NCBI GenBank assembly: GCA_965644295.1
Contig: CBFFRP010000380.1
Coordinates: forward strand, 186,001 to 250,000
Direction of reading: 5' to 3'
Source of the DNA: Paraphysomonas bandaiensis
Taxonomy: Eukaryota > Chrysophyceae
DNA length: 64,000 nt
Shown piece by piece: positions 49,620 to 57,309 of the stretch. The notes beneath the pieces are model-generated. The model ran no database searches. It worked only from the letters and a program-made list of their open reading frames with translations, and was not told the DNA's origin. Every line of letters starts with the position of its first letter. Within the stretch, counting starts at the first letter, position 1. Both the position numbers and the translations under genes were made by a program.

Positions 49620-50027
49620 CTTCGTTTTCTACTATACCTTTTGAACTACAGTAAATTTCACACTTCCAAATGAACTACCTTATGAACTTTCAGAAAATAT
49701 TAATAAAATTTGTAGGTTTTTAACTATTTTATGAACTGCTCTATGAACTACCTTTACAACTTCCATATTTTACTCATTTTTATGAACTACCTTACGAACT
49801 ACCTTATGAACTTCACCAAAACTGACATTGTAGCATGAACTACCTTATGAACTACCTTTTGAACTTTTTAAAAAAATTTCACACTCTTACACATTTTGAA
49901 CTACCTTATAAACTTCTTTATGAACTACCTTTTCAACTTTCACACTCCACACTTTTTTTATGAACTACTTTTTGAACTACCTTTTGAACTTTTTCGCAGG
50001 ACGTACTACCTTTTGAACTACCTTATG
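49620..50027 (-). repeat. right subterminal repeat array, 12-bp unit
   Basis: Many copies of GAACTACCTT(A/T)T, the inverse of the left array, densest at 49,780-50,027. It leads into the right TIR. The AT-rich stretch 49,378-49,619 between it and the transposase stop holds nothing else I can name. Confidence 0.88.
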
Positions 50028-50060
50028 AACTACCTTATGAACTTTCTTATTTCACTAGTG
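50028..50060 (-). repeat. CACTA right terminal inverted repeat
   Basis: 33 bp, ending TTTCACTAGTG and followed by the ACT duplication. Confidence 0.93.
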
Positions 50061-50063
50061 ACT

Positions 50064-50404
50064 GTATATACTTATATATGGACACTTTGAAGGACATTTT
50101 TAAGGACATTTTTAACAAAAATATAAAAAAAACACAAAAAAAATGTTGTGAATATAAATTTTAACAAAAAATGTCCAGAAAAATGTCCACTCAAAATATA
50201 CAAAAACACTATAAATACAATAATACAACACTACATATATTACATTGACGGACGGAAACCAAACATAAACACCGAACAACCACACCAGATAGACGGAACA
50301 ATAGACCTGTTTAACACTATATATAGACATGTCGTATTTTACTCCCTATTTTATATATGTAAGAATATAAAACAATTAAAAAAAAAATATATAGTTATAT
50401 TATA
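50064..50404. other. left terminal region of the viral element, non-coding
   Basis: No convincing gene. Three GGACA units at 50,080-50,109 are followed by two inverted TGTCC units (50,172-50,188), separated by an A-rich tract, so the stretch could fold back. It ends in the promoter of the first viral gene (TATATAGTTATATTATAATG). Confidence 0.55.
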
Positions 50405-50836
50405 ATGTCAAAAGAATTAAAATATTTTCATTGTTGTGAAAATGTTGATTCCGAGCGTAACGGTAAGTACTACTACAAACATAAAAAGTACATTCATAAT
50501 GATCCATTTGACTGTCTAAAACATAAGTTAAATAGACCAGCTGATGAAGTCAATGATATAATAAGCAAACGGTTTGAAAAGGGTTTTTTAAGTAGCAATT
50601 TTTTTACTTTTAGACCAGCAAACAATACACCTGAATGTTACGATTGGCATGAAAAATTTATTATTAAATCAGGTTTAAGAGAAAACGAAGGTGATGATGT
50701 TCAAGATGAATTTTATCTTAAAAATAAGTTTTGGGAATCAGTTGTTTACATCATTGAAAATGACGGTGATAAAGAGAAAATGGAAACGGATAAGTGGGTA
50801 TATTCAATGAATGCTATTGATAAACTAACGTTTTAA
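50405..50836 (+). CDS. viral protein A1, unknown function, paralogue of A2
   Basis: 143 residues. I do not recognise the family. It is clearly homologous to the protein at 51,609-52,085: both begin with K(D/E)..KYF.CCENVD.E, continue with a KHKL...DEV.D.I..RF.K.F block, and end with YIIENDG.K.KM.T.KW.YS.N and DKL. The N-terminal CC pair and further Cys/His might bind a metal. The start is fixed by the promoter TATATTATA directly before the ATG. It is the first gene of the viral block. Confidence 0.75.
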   Translation: MSKELKYFHCCENVDSERNGKYYYKHKKYIHNDPFDCLKHKLNRPADEVNDIISKRFEKGFLSSNFFTFRPANNTPECYDWHEKFIIKSGLRENEGDDVQDEFYLKNKFWESVVYIIENDGDKEKMETDKWVYSMNAIDKLTF

Positions 50837-50875
50837 AAACATTATAGAATTATATTTTTGTAATGATATATTATA

Positions 50876-51205
50876 ATGTCAAAGGCCGAAAGTAATAAAT
50901 TTTTCTTTATGGAAATGGAAGGTATAATTTTTAGTGTTAAACGTGATCACAAAACAAACGTACAGGACGAAATAGAACAAGACAAAAAGGAAATGAACAT
51001 TTTAATAAATAAACAGAATAGCATAAGAGAAAAAATATTAAAACTTAACAATAAAATAAGTGATAAAAAAATGTCTTTGTTAACTAAGAGGCAGCTATTA
51101 GAATTATACCGCAGCAAGAGACGTATACCGTGCTTGGATTTTTTCAAAAAAAATGTTACCGATGATTATATTGATGATGACACAGACAGCGACGAGGATT
51201 GTTAA
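50876..51205 (+). CDS. viral coiled-coil protein B1, paralogue of B2
   Basis: 109 residues, mostly charged helix with heptad-like spacing (NVQDEIEQDKKEMNILINKQ, KILKLNNKISDKKMSLL) and an acidic C-terminus. The N-terminal part (EGIIFSVKRDHKTNVQDEIEQ) aligns with GEVYSIRKTHMPKIQEEIRN of the next gene. Preceded by ATATATTATA-ATG. Function unknown; oligomerisation is likely from the coiled coil. Confidence 0.7.
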   Translation: MSKAESNKFFFMEMEGIIFSVKRDHKTNVQDEIEQDKKEMNILINKQNSIREKILKLNNKISDKKMSLLTKRQLLELYRSKRRIPCLDFFKKNVTDDYIDDDTDSDEDC

Positions 51206-51284
51206 CAACAATTTAAATTTATTTCAATTATTACATATGTAAAAATATAAAATAATTTAAAAAAATATATAGTCATATATTATA

Positions 51285-51569
51285 ATGAGTGAGTATTTAT
51301 TAAAGTTGAAAGGAGAAGTGTACAGCATTAGAAAAACGCATATGCCTAAAATTCAGGAAGAGATAAGAAATTTAGACAGAGAAATAGAAGACATGAAAAT
51401 TACATTATCAGAACTTCAGAAACAAAAGAAAGAGTTACAAGTAGAGCTATTAAATGAACGGCAATTAATCATATATGAAAATAAAGACGAAGATAAAAGG
51501 ACTGAATTATTAAGAAAATATGATTTTCTACACGGTGAATATCGCAGTGATTCTGTAGGATGGAAATAA
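51285..51569 (+). CDS. viral coiled-coil protein B2, paralogue of B1
   Basis: 94 residues, almost wholly coiled coil (EEIRNLDREIEDMKITL, SELQKQKKELQVELLNE), with a short polar end. Homologous to B1 over the first 40 residues. The promoter TTTAAAAAAATATATAGTCA lies just upstream. Confidence 0.7.
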   Translation: MSEYLLKLKGEVYSIRKTHMPKIQEEIRNLDREIEDMKITLSELQKQKKELQVELLNERQLIIYENKDEDKRTELLRKYDFLHGEYRSDSVGWK

Positions 51570-51608
51570 AATATTATAAAAAATAATTTATATGCTATTA
51601 TTATTATA

Positions 51609-52085
51609 ATGCCGCACAAAGATATAAAATATTTCATATGTTGTGAAAATGTTGATGATGAAACAAAAGGTGAATGCGTGGATGATAACGATATAATATA
51701 TAAACATCGTGATTGTTCTGACTGCAAAAAGCATAAATTGAGTAAAACAGTTGATGAAGTTCAGGATGTAATACACAGACGTTTTAAAAAACGTTTTGAT
51801 ACGCCTATGTTACATTATCCCTATGATGATGCATCAAAAAATTTAAATGTTTGGGCATTAGAATTTATTAATGATAATAATTTAAAAGAAAGAAAAAACG
51901 AAGTTATTACCAAAGATGGCCGTTATTTATGGGATAAACTCTTAAATGCAATTGAATACATCATAGAAAACGACGGAAATAAAAGAAAAATGAAAACAAA
52001 AAAATGGAAATATTCTTTAAATGTTGTTGATAAACTAATGTGTGATGATGATGATGATTGTGATGATGATGATATTATAATTTGA
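51609..52085 (+). CDS. viral protein A2, unknown function, paralogue of A1
   Basis: 158 residues, homologous to A1 over its length, with more cysteines (CCENVD, DCSDCKKHK) and an Asp-rich C-terminal tail (DDDDDCDDDD). The pair A1/A2 surrounds B1/B2, so the four genes form a mirrored order. It ends just before a strong hairpin. Confidence 0.75.
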   Translation: MPHKDIKYFICCENVDDETKGECVDDNDIIYKHRDCSDCKKHKLSKTVDEVQDVIHRRFKKRFDTPMLHYPYDDASKNLNVWALEFINDNNLKERKNEVITKDGRYLWDKLLNAIEYIIENDGNKRKMKTKKWKYSLNVVDKLMCDDDDDCDDDDIII

Positions 52086-52095
52086 TGAGATGAAT

Positions 52096-52138
52096 TAAGG
52101 GATAAAAACGCGATAATTGTTCGCGAAATTATCCCTTA
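52096..52138. terminator. stem-loop after the A/B gene cluster
   Basis: A perfect 10-bp outer stem, TAAGGGATAA with TTATCCCTTA, encloses an inner CGCGA/TCGCG stem. It sits between the A2 stop and the next promoter and could define a transcript end. In Polinton-like viruses intergenic hairpins often have this role, but that is inference here. Confidence 0.6.
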
Positions 52139-52178
52139 GATGTAAAATATATAAATATATTATGTAATATACTTATAT

Positions 52179-52409
52179 ATGGACGGCCTAGAATGGGAAA
52201 TAGACTATGATAATTATGAATTTCCAAAGAAAAATATTATAGACTTAGACAGAGTAATAAAATTAGACATACCAAAATTAAACAGAAATAATAATATAGA
52301 CACAGACATGTTGACTTATGATTTTGCAGAAATAAAAATATCTGATAATGTTAATGGAGAAAATACAGATTGTTCTAAACAGCAAGACAGCAAACCAATA
52401 CCTAAATAA
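52179..52409 (+). CDS. small viral ORF overlapping the penton gene
   Basis: 76 codons, acidic (MDGLEWEIDYDNYEF), following a TAATATACTTATAT promoter-like stretch. Its last 62 bases overlap the penton-like gene in another frame. It may be a separate small protein, or the upstream part of the same gene separated by a frameshift; the penton-like protein seems complete without it. Not recognised. Confidence 0.45.
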   Translation: MDGLEWEIDYDNYEFPKKNIIDLDRVIKLDIPKLNRNNNIDTDMLTYDFAEIKISDNVNGENTDCSKQQDSKPIPK

Positions 52410-53085
52410 TAAAACTACTGATTGCATTTTTATATTACCAAAGATAGATGTTAAACGACGTCATAAAGCCTATATATCAGTAATTGATGCCTCTATACCG
52501 TACTCTTTTTATAATGTTAATTCAACTAATAACACACTAAATTATACCTTAAATAGTATTCCATATTCACTTACAATTACAAAAGCCAATTATAATATTA
52601 GAACTTTAATAAGTTTTTTACAGTCCAATTTAGAACCAGGATTTACAATAACTTATAACTCATCAACTAATAAATTACAATTTACCCATAGTACTTATGA
52701 TTTTTCTTTTTCAAACACTTCAACCTGTTTTGAATTATTAGGATTTGAAGATAATACAACCTATTATTCAGATTCATTAATATTATTATCAACAATTGGT
52801 ATAAATTTATTTACAGTAAGAAACGTTTTAATAGCATCGTCTAATTTTGTTTTAAATAATATAAATAGTGCCACACCTAATAAAGCTTCTATTATTACTT
52901 CTGTACCTGTTGATGTTAACGCAGGATCTATTATTAATTATAAAAATATTAATAATATTAAGAGCTTAGTACATGATATACATAATATAAATACTCTACA
53001 TGTCCAATTATTAGACCAAGACGCAGATATATTAGAATTAAACGGTTTACATTGGTCTTTAAATTTATTATTAACTATTGAATAA
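52348..53085 (+). CDS. penton-like minor capsid protein
   Basis: 245 residues from ATG 52,348 (or Met at 52,354). The N-terminal block, NSKTANQYLNNKTTDCIFIL followed by KAYISVIDASIPYSFYNV, is typical of the single-jelly-roll penton proteins of Polintons and Polinton-like viruses. The middle (LISFLQSNLEPGFTITYNSS, FELLGF) and the end (HDIHNINTLHVQLLDQD) fit too. It would form the capsid vertices next to the major capsid protein. No promoter lies directly at the start, unlike its neighbours, so it may be read from the mRNA of the overlapping small ORF. Confidence 0.72.
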   Translation: MLMEKIQIVLNSKTANQYLNNKTTDCIFILPKIDVKRRHKAYISVIDASIPYSFYNVNSTNNTLNYTLNSIPYSLTITKANYNIRTLISFLQSNLEPGFTITYNSSTNKLQFTHSTYDFSFSNTSTCFELLGFEDNTTYYSDSLILLSTIGINLFTVRNVLIASSNFVLNNINSATPNKASIITSVPVDVNAGSIINYKNINNIKSLVHDIHNINTLHVQLLDQDADILELNGLHWSLNLLLTIE

Positions 53086-53115
53086 AAAATATTTCTCTCA
53101 ATATAGTATATATAC
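53084..53115 (+). promoter_or_regulatory. late-class viral promoter
   Basis: AAAAAATATTTCTC followed by ATAGTATATATA, ending 1-2 bases before the ATG of the basic protein. The same arrangement precedes the major capsid and ATPase genes. Confidence 0.6.
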
Positions 53116-53556
53116 ATGTCAAAACTAGGCAAAAAGCTAAATCGTAAATTTCGCAAACTAGGTCGCAAGGCCGATCACAGAATACATAAACTAGGACAAA
53201 AAACACACGACGTATTAGACAAGGTCCAACATGGAGTAAATAAAGGTCTTGATAAATCGGCAAAAGCAATTAACGTAGCAGATAAAATATTAGGCGTTGG
53301 CGATAAAACTATACACGCTATTAATGAAGCAGGATTAAATACAATGCCCGTTGTTGGATCAGCATCTAGACTATTGGAAGCAGGATTACACGAAGGACAT
53401 AAAGGCGTACATAAGCTACATAAGCTACATAATAAAGCCGATAAACACAGTAAAAAGGCATTTAAAAAGGCTCATAACGCAGGTAATAAATTAGAAAAAC
53501 ACAACACAAGAAAAGCTTTAGCTAAGTTAACACAAGATGATAGCACATTTATATAA
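53116..53556 (+). CDS. basic virion-type protein
   Basis: 146 residues, rich in Lys and His. The N-terminal half is a repeated amphipathic pattern (LGKKLNRKFRKLGRKADHR, KLGQKTHDVLDKVQHGVNKG). A central less charged segment follows (GLNTMPVVGSASRLLEAGL), then a basic end (KLHKLHNKADKHSKKAFKKA). Proteins like this sit beside the capsid gene in adenovirus-like and Polinton-like genomes, where they are genome-binding or membrane-active virion components. Either role fits the composition; neither is proven. Confidence 0.65.
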   Translation: MSKLGKKLNRKFRKLGRKADHRIHKLGQKTHDVLDKVQHGVNKGLDKSAKAINVADKILGVGDKTIHAINEAGLNTMPVVGSASRLLEAGLHEGHKGVHKLHKLHNKADKHSKKAFKKAHNAGNKLEKHNTRKALAKLTQDDSTFI

Positions 53557-53575
53557 ATTATATTTTATTATACTA

Positions 53576-53604
53576 TAAAAAATATTTATCTATTTATAGT
53601 ATAT
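53576..53604 (+). promoter_or_regulatory. late-class viral promoter of the major capsid gene
   Basis: AAAAAATATTTATCTATT then ATAGTATAT, immediately followed by ATG. Confidence 0.6.
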
Positions 53605-54960
53605 ATGTCAGGATTACCAAAAAACGTATTATACACAAATAATATAAATTCAAGTTATGCGCGTAATTATCAGAATAATATAGCTCCACAAAATGGTTTG
53701 GGGCCATATGGTGCAGGAGAGACCATAATTATTAATGTTCCTACCGGTCGTAATCTCGTAATGTCGGGTGCTGATTCACTTTTAAAATTAAGCTTAATTG
53801 TTAATACAGAAGAAAGCAATCCCGCAACAACAGCGGAATACGTTAGACTGGATAAGGCGGGTATTCATTCCCTAATTTCTAGAGTGCGAGTATTTCATGG
53901 CTCTACTTTACTTTCAGATATTCAGAATTATAATAATCTAGTTGGTCAGTTAATGGCTTTGCAACAGTCCAACGACTCTTTTATTAACAAACACACAATT
54001 TTATCAGGAACGGAAAGTTTCAGTATTGTTAACAGCGCAACAAGCACAAACGAGGGTTTAATTGTTGGTGAAAGACTTAATGAATTTACACAAGTTGCGA
54101 ATGGGGGCAGTACAACTAAACGATATTATACAGTACCAATAATGAATTTTTTAAGCTACAGTGATAAATATATCCCACTGTTTGCAATGACCGGCGCGCC
54201 TTTACGTCTAGAAATAGTTCTGGTTAATAATCCATTAGAGGGCATTTGTTGCGATAAGGCCATAGATTCAATAGCTATTAATGACGTTGAATATGTTTGT
54301 AATTTTATGGAGTTATCAGATGACGCAATGAATAAAATTAATTTGGCATCAAATGGACCTTTAAGGTGGGTTGTACAAGATTACAGAAATTATTCACATA
54401 CTGGAAATATTGCCGCTAACGTTGAACTTAGTGTTCCCGTGCCCGCTAAATATAACTCTTTAAGATCTCTATTTTTCAGTATGCGCGATAAACACGCTGG
54501 AGCAGTCACATATTTCCCGTTGTCATCAAATCATTTCGGTCTAGAGTCATACAGTGTTAGATTGGGTAGTAAGACCGTACCAACTAAAGCACCTAGTTGC
54601 CTTCCTGAATTTTTCGGCGAATTGATCAGAGCAATTGGAAGCGTAAGCGATTTGAATCATGAACCAAGCATTAATATAAATACTTATGATATGCAAGCGT
54701 CAGATGCTAGTACCGAGACAGCAGCCGATTATGACGGGTGTTCAGCATCATCCAACTTTTACTTGGGTTTAGATCTAGAAAGTTACAGCAGCTCAGGCAT
54801 GGAAACAGTTTACCAGGGTTATAACAGTAGCACAGACGACATATTTTTTATGCCTCGTTTTTCCTCAAGTGCCCCTACTGTGACCGCACGCATAGATACA
54901 TACGCTTATTTTGATCAAGTCATTTTGATTGAAAACGGTTTTGCAACATTGCAATATTAA
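53605..54960 (+). CDS. major capsid protein, double jelly-roll
   Basis: 451 residues, intact. Typical features of Polinton-like and adintovirus-like major capsid proteins: GPYGAGETIIINVPTGRNLV near residue 30, LISRVRVFHGSTLLSDI near 97, VPIMNFLSYSDKYIPLFAM and APLRLEIVLVNNP in the first half, DYRNYSHTG with VELSVPVPAKYNSLRSLFFS in the second, and a C-terminal YAYFDQVILIENGFATLQY. These proteins trimerise into the hexagonal capsomers of an icosahedral shell. It is the largest complete viral gene here and lies between the basic protein and the broken helicase. The late-class promoter fits a structural gene. Confidence 0.88.
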   Translation: MSGLPKNVLYTNNINSSYARNYQNNIAPQNGLGPYGAGETIIINVPTGRNLVMSGADSLLKLSLIVNTEESNPATTAEYVRLDKAGIHSLISRVRVFHGSTLLSDIQNYNNLVGQLMALQQSNDSFINKHTILSGTESFSIVNSATSTNEGLIVGERLNEFTQVANGGSTTKRYYTVPIMNFLSYSDKYIPLFAMTGAPLRLEIVLVNNPLEGICCDKAIDSIAINDVEYVCNFMELSDDAMNKINLASNGPLRWVVQDYRNYSHTGNIAANVELSVPVPAKYNSLRSLFFSMRDKHAGAVTYFPLSSNHFGLESYSVRLGSKTVPTKAPSCLPEFFGELIRAIGSVSDLNHEPSININTYDMQASDASTETAADYDGCSASSNFYLGLDLESYSSSGMETVYQGYNSSTDDIFFMPRFSSSAPTVTARIDTYAYFDQVILIENGFATLQY

Positions 54961-55013
54961 ATTTATAAAAAACCTTTAGATTTTTAAAAAAATAAAAAAT
55001 TAAAAAATTTATT

Positions 55014-55043
55014 ATTTAAAAAATAATATATATTTGTATATTA
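55014..55043 (+). promoter_or_regulatory. early-class viral promoter of the helicase
   Basis: TTTAAAAAATAATATATA then TTTGTATATTA directly before ATG. The same pattern precedes 56,599, 56,886 and 57,310. Confidence 0.6.
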
Positions 55044-56549
55044 ATGAGTACAAAAGAGAGTTTTGAAGAGTTTGATTTAGAACACCTTGATAACCTGACC
55101 TATGAACAGTCTAAAGCTTATGTAACAAATTATTTTTTCCCACTTACAAACGGCATGCATGCTTACAGATCAGGAATTAAAACATTTAGCATTATGAAAC
55201 ACCGCGAAATTAAAGAAACTTTTTTTAATAGAATGGATAGAAGAATAAGTAAATATTATTTCAATGAATTTAAAGGGCTTCGCACTGTTGTTTATGAACT
55301 GAATAAGCCTTTATTCCCTGATAAGAAGAAATTAAATTTATGTGCGCAGTATATGCACGACTATAAGCCATATGAAGAATTTGACAACAAGACTAAAGAA
55401 GGTGTTGAAGTATTTTTAACATACATAAAAGAAATTTTAGCCTCTAATAATGAGGATCAAAATGATTATTTATTAAAATGGTTTGCCAATATGATAAAAG
55501 GGAATAAAAACGAATCCATTTTATACCTTAAAGGACCTCAAGGCATAGGCAAGTCCACTATATCCCAATTTTTACATTCTTTCGTTCTTGGTCGTGATTT
55601 ATGTTTAGAAGCTGGCGCAGATGTACTGACCACACGATTTAATTCCGAATTGGCCGGGAAATTATTTGTATATTTTGAAGAAATTGAAAAGCTTACACGT
55701 GCAGATTGGGACGCCGTTAATACTAAATTAAAAAGATATACTACGAGCGACGTTTATATAATAGAATAAAAAGCATGAGTCAACGATATCAGGCTGCAGA
55801 ACCTTAATAATTATTTAATTAATTCAAATGTTGATAGTTTAAATGAAGAATGACGGCAGAACGTATATTTATATGTGATGTAAGTTGTAAAAAACGAAAT
55901 GACTGTACAATATTTTGGAAATGGCTACGAAATATATGCTTTAATAACGAGGTAGGACATGCTTTTTACTGTTATTTGATGGAATATAACACAGAAAAAT
56001 TTTATAGTCAAAACTTTCCAATCACACAAAATAAATTAGACGCATACTGCAAAGAGATTAGGAAGCGTTGAAATGTTTTTAAAGGATGAATTTGTATTAA
56101 AGAGATTGGATATAAATGATATACCTGTTAAAGAAATATTATAATCATTATATCCAGTATTGTGCACAAAATAATATTAAACCAGTTAAACATACAATTG
56201 ATTTTAATAAGGTCATGACGTGAATTAAATTTTATTCACAAACAAGAATAAAGATAGACGTAATGTATACAATATTTCATTAGAAGAATTAGATAAAGTC
56301 GCTGAATCTTTGCACTGGATCCACGAATTAGATGAGTATGACGATGTAGAGATTGAAGATAATACCAACACTATTAAAGGCGCTATTAAAAAACGTTGTA
56401 ATAAACAAAGCGATAAACAAAGCGATAAAACAGATGATGATACAGATACAGATGAAGATACAGATGAAGATGATGATGAAGATGAAACACCCCGTGTAAG
56501 TCAGAAGACAGTAAAGGATATAATGAAAACTTACGGAATAAATATTTAA
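55044..56549 (+). pseudogene. SF3 helicase/primase-type ATPase, broken by several frameshifts
   Basis: The first piece (55,044-55,769, 241 codons) holds the D5-like N-terminal region, the Walker A loop GPQGIGKST (residues 164-172) and Walker B YFEEIE (210-215). It stops early. Homologous sequence continues in other frames: the motif C region (NYLINSN) at about 55,804, a piece at 55,850-56,071 (RNICFNNEVGHAFYCYLME), another near 56,140-56,215, and the C-terminus at 56,310-56,549 with an acidic linker. At least four small shifts or stops separate the pieces. The intact protein would unwind viral DNA during replication. This is the only clearly inactive gene of the viral block; it marks the copy as decaying, unless the assembly is at fault. 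Confidence 0.85.
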
Positions 56550-56569
56550 AAAAATAAAAAATAATTTAT

Positions 56570-56598
56570 TTAAAAAATTAATATATAAATATATATTA
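56570..56598 (+). promoter_or_regulatory. early-class viral promoter
   Basis: TTTAAAAAATTAATATATAA then TATATATTA directly before ATG. Confidence 0.6.
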
Positions 56599-56853
56599 AT
56601 GAGAGATAAATTTATAGTAGAAGTATATGATAATAATAATAATCTGATTACATCACAAAACTTTACATCCTATAAGGCAATAGCTCAGGAATACGATATA
56701 CAATATTCAGAAGCTAGGAAACTTAACGCTTTATGTGAGTCACGTACAACATGTAAATACTTACATCCATCATTAAAGCGACTGATTAACAGAATAAAAA
56801 TTTATGATATTAATAATATAGATAGTTATAATATTAAAAAAATAAAAATTTAA
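56599..56853 (+). CDS. small viral protein, unknown
   Basis: 84 residues, basic. FTSYKAIAQEYDIQYSEARK looks like a short helix-turn-helix, as in the DNA-binding tails of viral endonucleases, and the end is Lys/Ile-rich. Not otherwise recognised. It lies between replication genes and has the early-class promoter, so a replication or regulatory role is a guess. Confidence 0.6.
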   Translation: MRDKFIVEVYDNNNNLITSQNFTSYKAIAQEYDIQYSEARKLNALCESRTTCKYLHPSLKRLINRIKIYDINNIDSYNIKKIKI

Positions 56854-56854
56854 T

Positions 56855-56885
56855 TATTTAAAAAATTAATATATAGTTTATATTA
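56855..56885 (+). promoter_or_regulatory. early-class viral promoter
   Basis: TTTAAAAAATTAATATATAG then TTTATATTA directly before ATG. Confidence 0.6.
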
Positions 56886-57218
56886 ATGGACAAATATAAA
56901 TATGAAAAGATTGATGAGAAGGACTTTGAAAACTCAGTTGAAATTACGATTAGATTCAGACACAGAAAGAAAGGCAAAGAATTAGACGTTCCCGATATGT
57001 ACTTTTTACATGATATGATTGAGGAAAACTTACCCGAAGATGCCAATACAATGGTTAGAGCGTTAAATGGTCATAGATACTTTACATTTAAAGGGTATAA
57101 CAGCTATAATATAAGGGTTCAGGATTTTGAAAATTATTATAAAGGCACAGTTGAGGAAATGGATAAATTTGAGAAGTTTGAATTTATTGATATATCGGTG
57201 TTCATGTCTACGACATGA
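56886..57218 (+). CDS. small viral protein, unknown
   Basis: 110 residues, charged, predicted mixed alpha/beta (SVEITIRFRHRKKGKELDVP, MVRALNGHRYFTFKGYN). No family recognised. It shares the early-class promoter with the helicase and polymerase genes around it. Confidence 0.6.
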   Translation: MDKYKYEKIDEKDFENSVEITIRFRHRKKGKELDVPDMYFLHDMIEENLPEDANTMVRALNGHRYFTFKGYNSYNIRVQDFENYYKGTVEEMDKFEKFEFIDISVFMSTT

Positions 57219-57280
57219 TCCATACGTAAAACTCCTGTTTTCATGGAAAAATAAATAATTAAAAAATTAAAAAATTAAAT

Positions 57281-57309
57281 ATTTAAAAAATAATATATAG
57301 TATATATTA
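57281..57309 (+). promoter_or_regulatory. early-class viral promoter of the polymerase
   Basis: ATTTAAAAAATAATATATAG then TATATATTA directly before ATG. Confidence 0.6.

Larger units (their letters stand above)
42018..50060. mobile_element. complete CACTA (En/Spm, CMC) DNA transposon
   Basis: 8,043 bp bounded by 33-bp terminal inverted repeats that start CACTAGTGAAATAAG and differ at one position. A 3-bp target duplication, ACT, lies at 42,015-42,017 and 50,061-50,063. Just inside both ends are arrays of a 12-bp repeat (GAACTACCTTWT and its inverse). TIRs beginning CACTA, 3-bp duplications, subterminal repeats and a TNP2 transposase together define this superfamily. Two divergent, intron-bearing genes fill the interior: a Ulp1 protease on the minus strand and the transposase on the plus strand. 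No stop or frameshift was seen within the assembled exons, so the copy may be autonomous. Confidence 0.93.

Noticed and set aside
49620-50027. CRISPR-like array of short repeats
   Set aside because: The repeats are directly adjacent with no unique spacers, and they match the inverse array at the other end of the CACTA element.
50112-50404. Open frames in the viral terminal region
   Set aside because: A-rich, low-complexity translation on both strands and no promoter at their starts.
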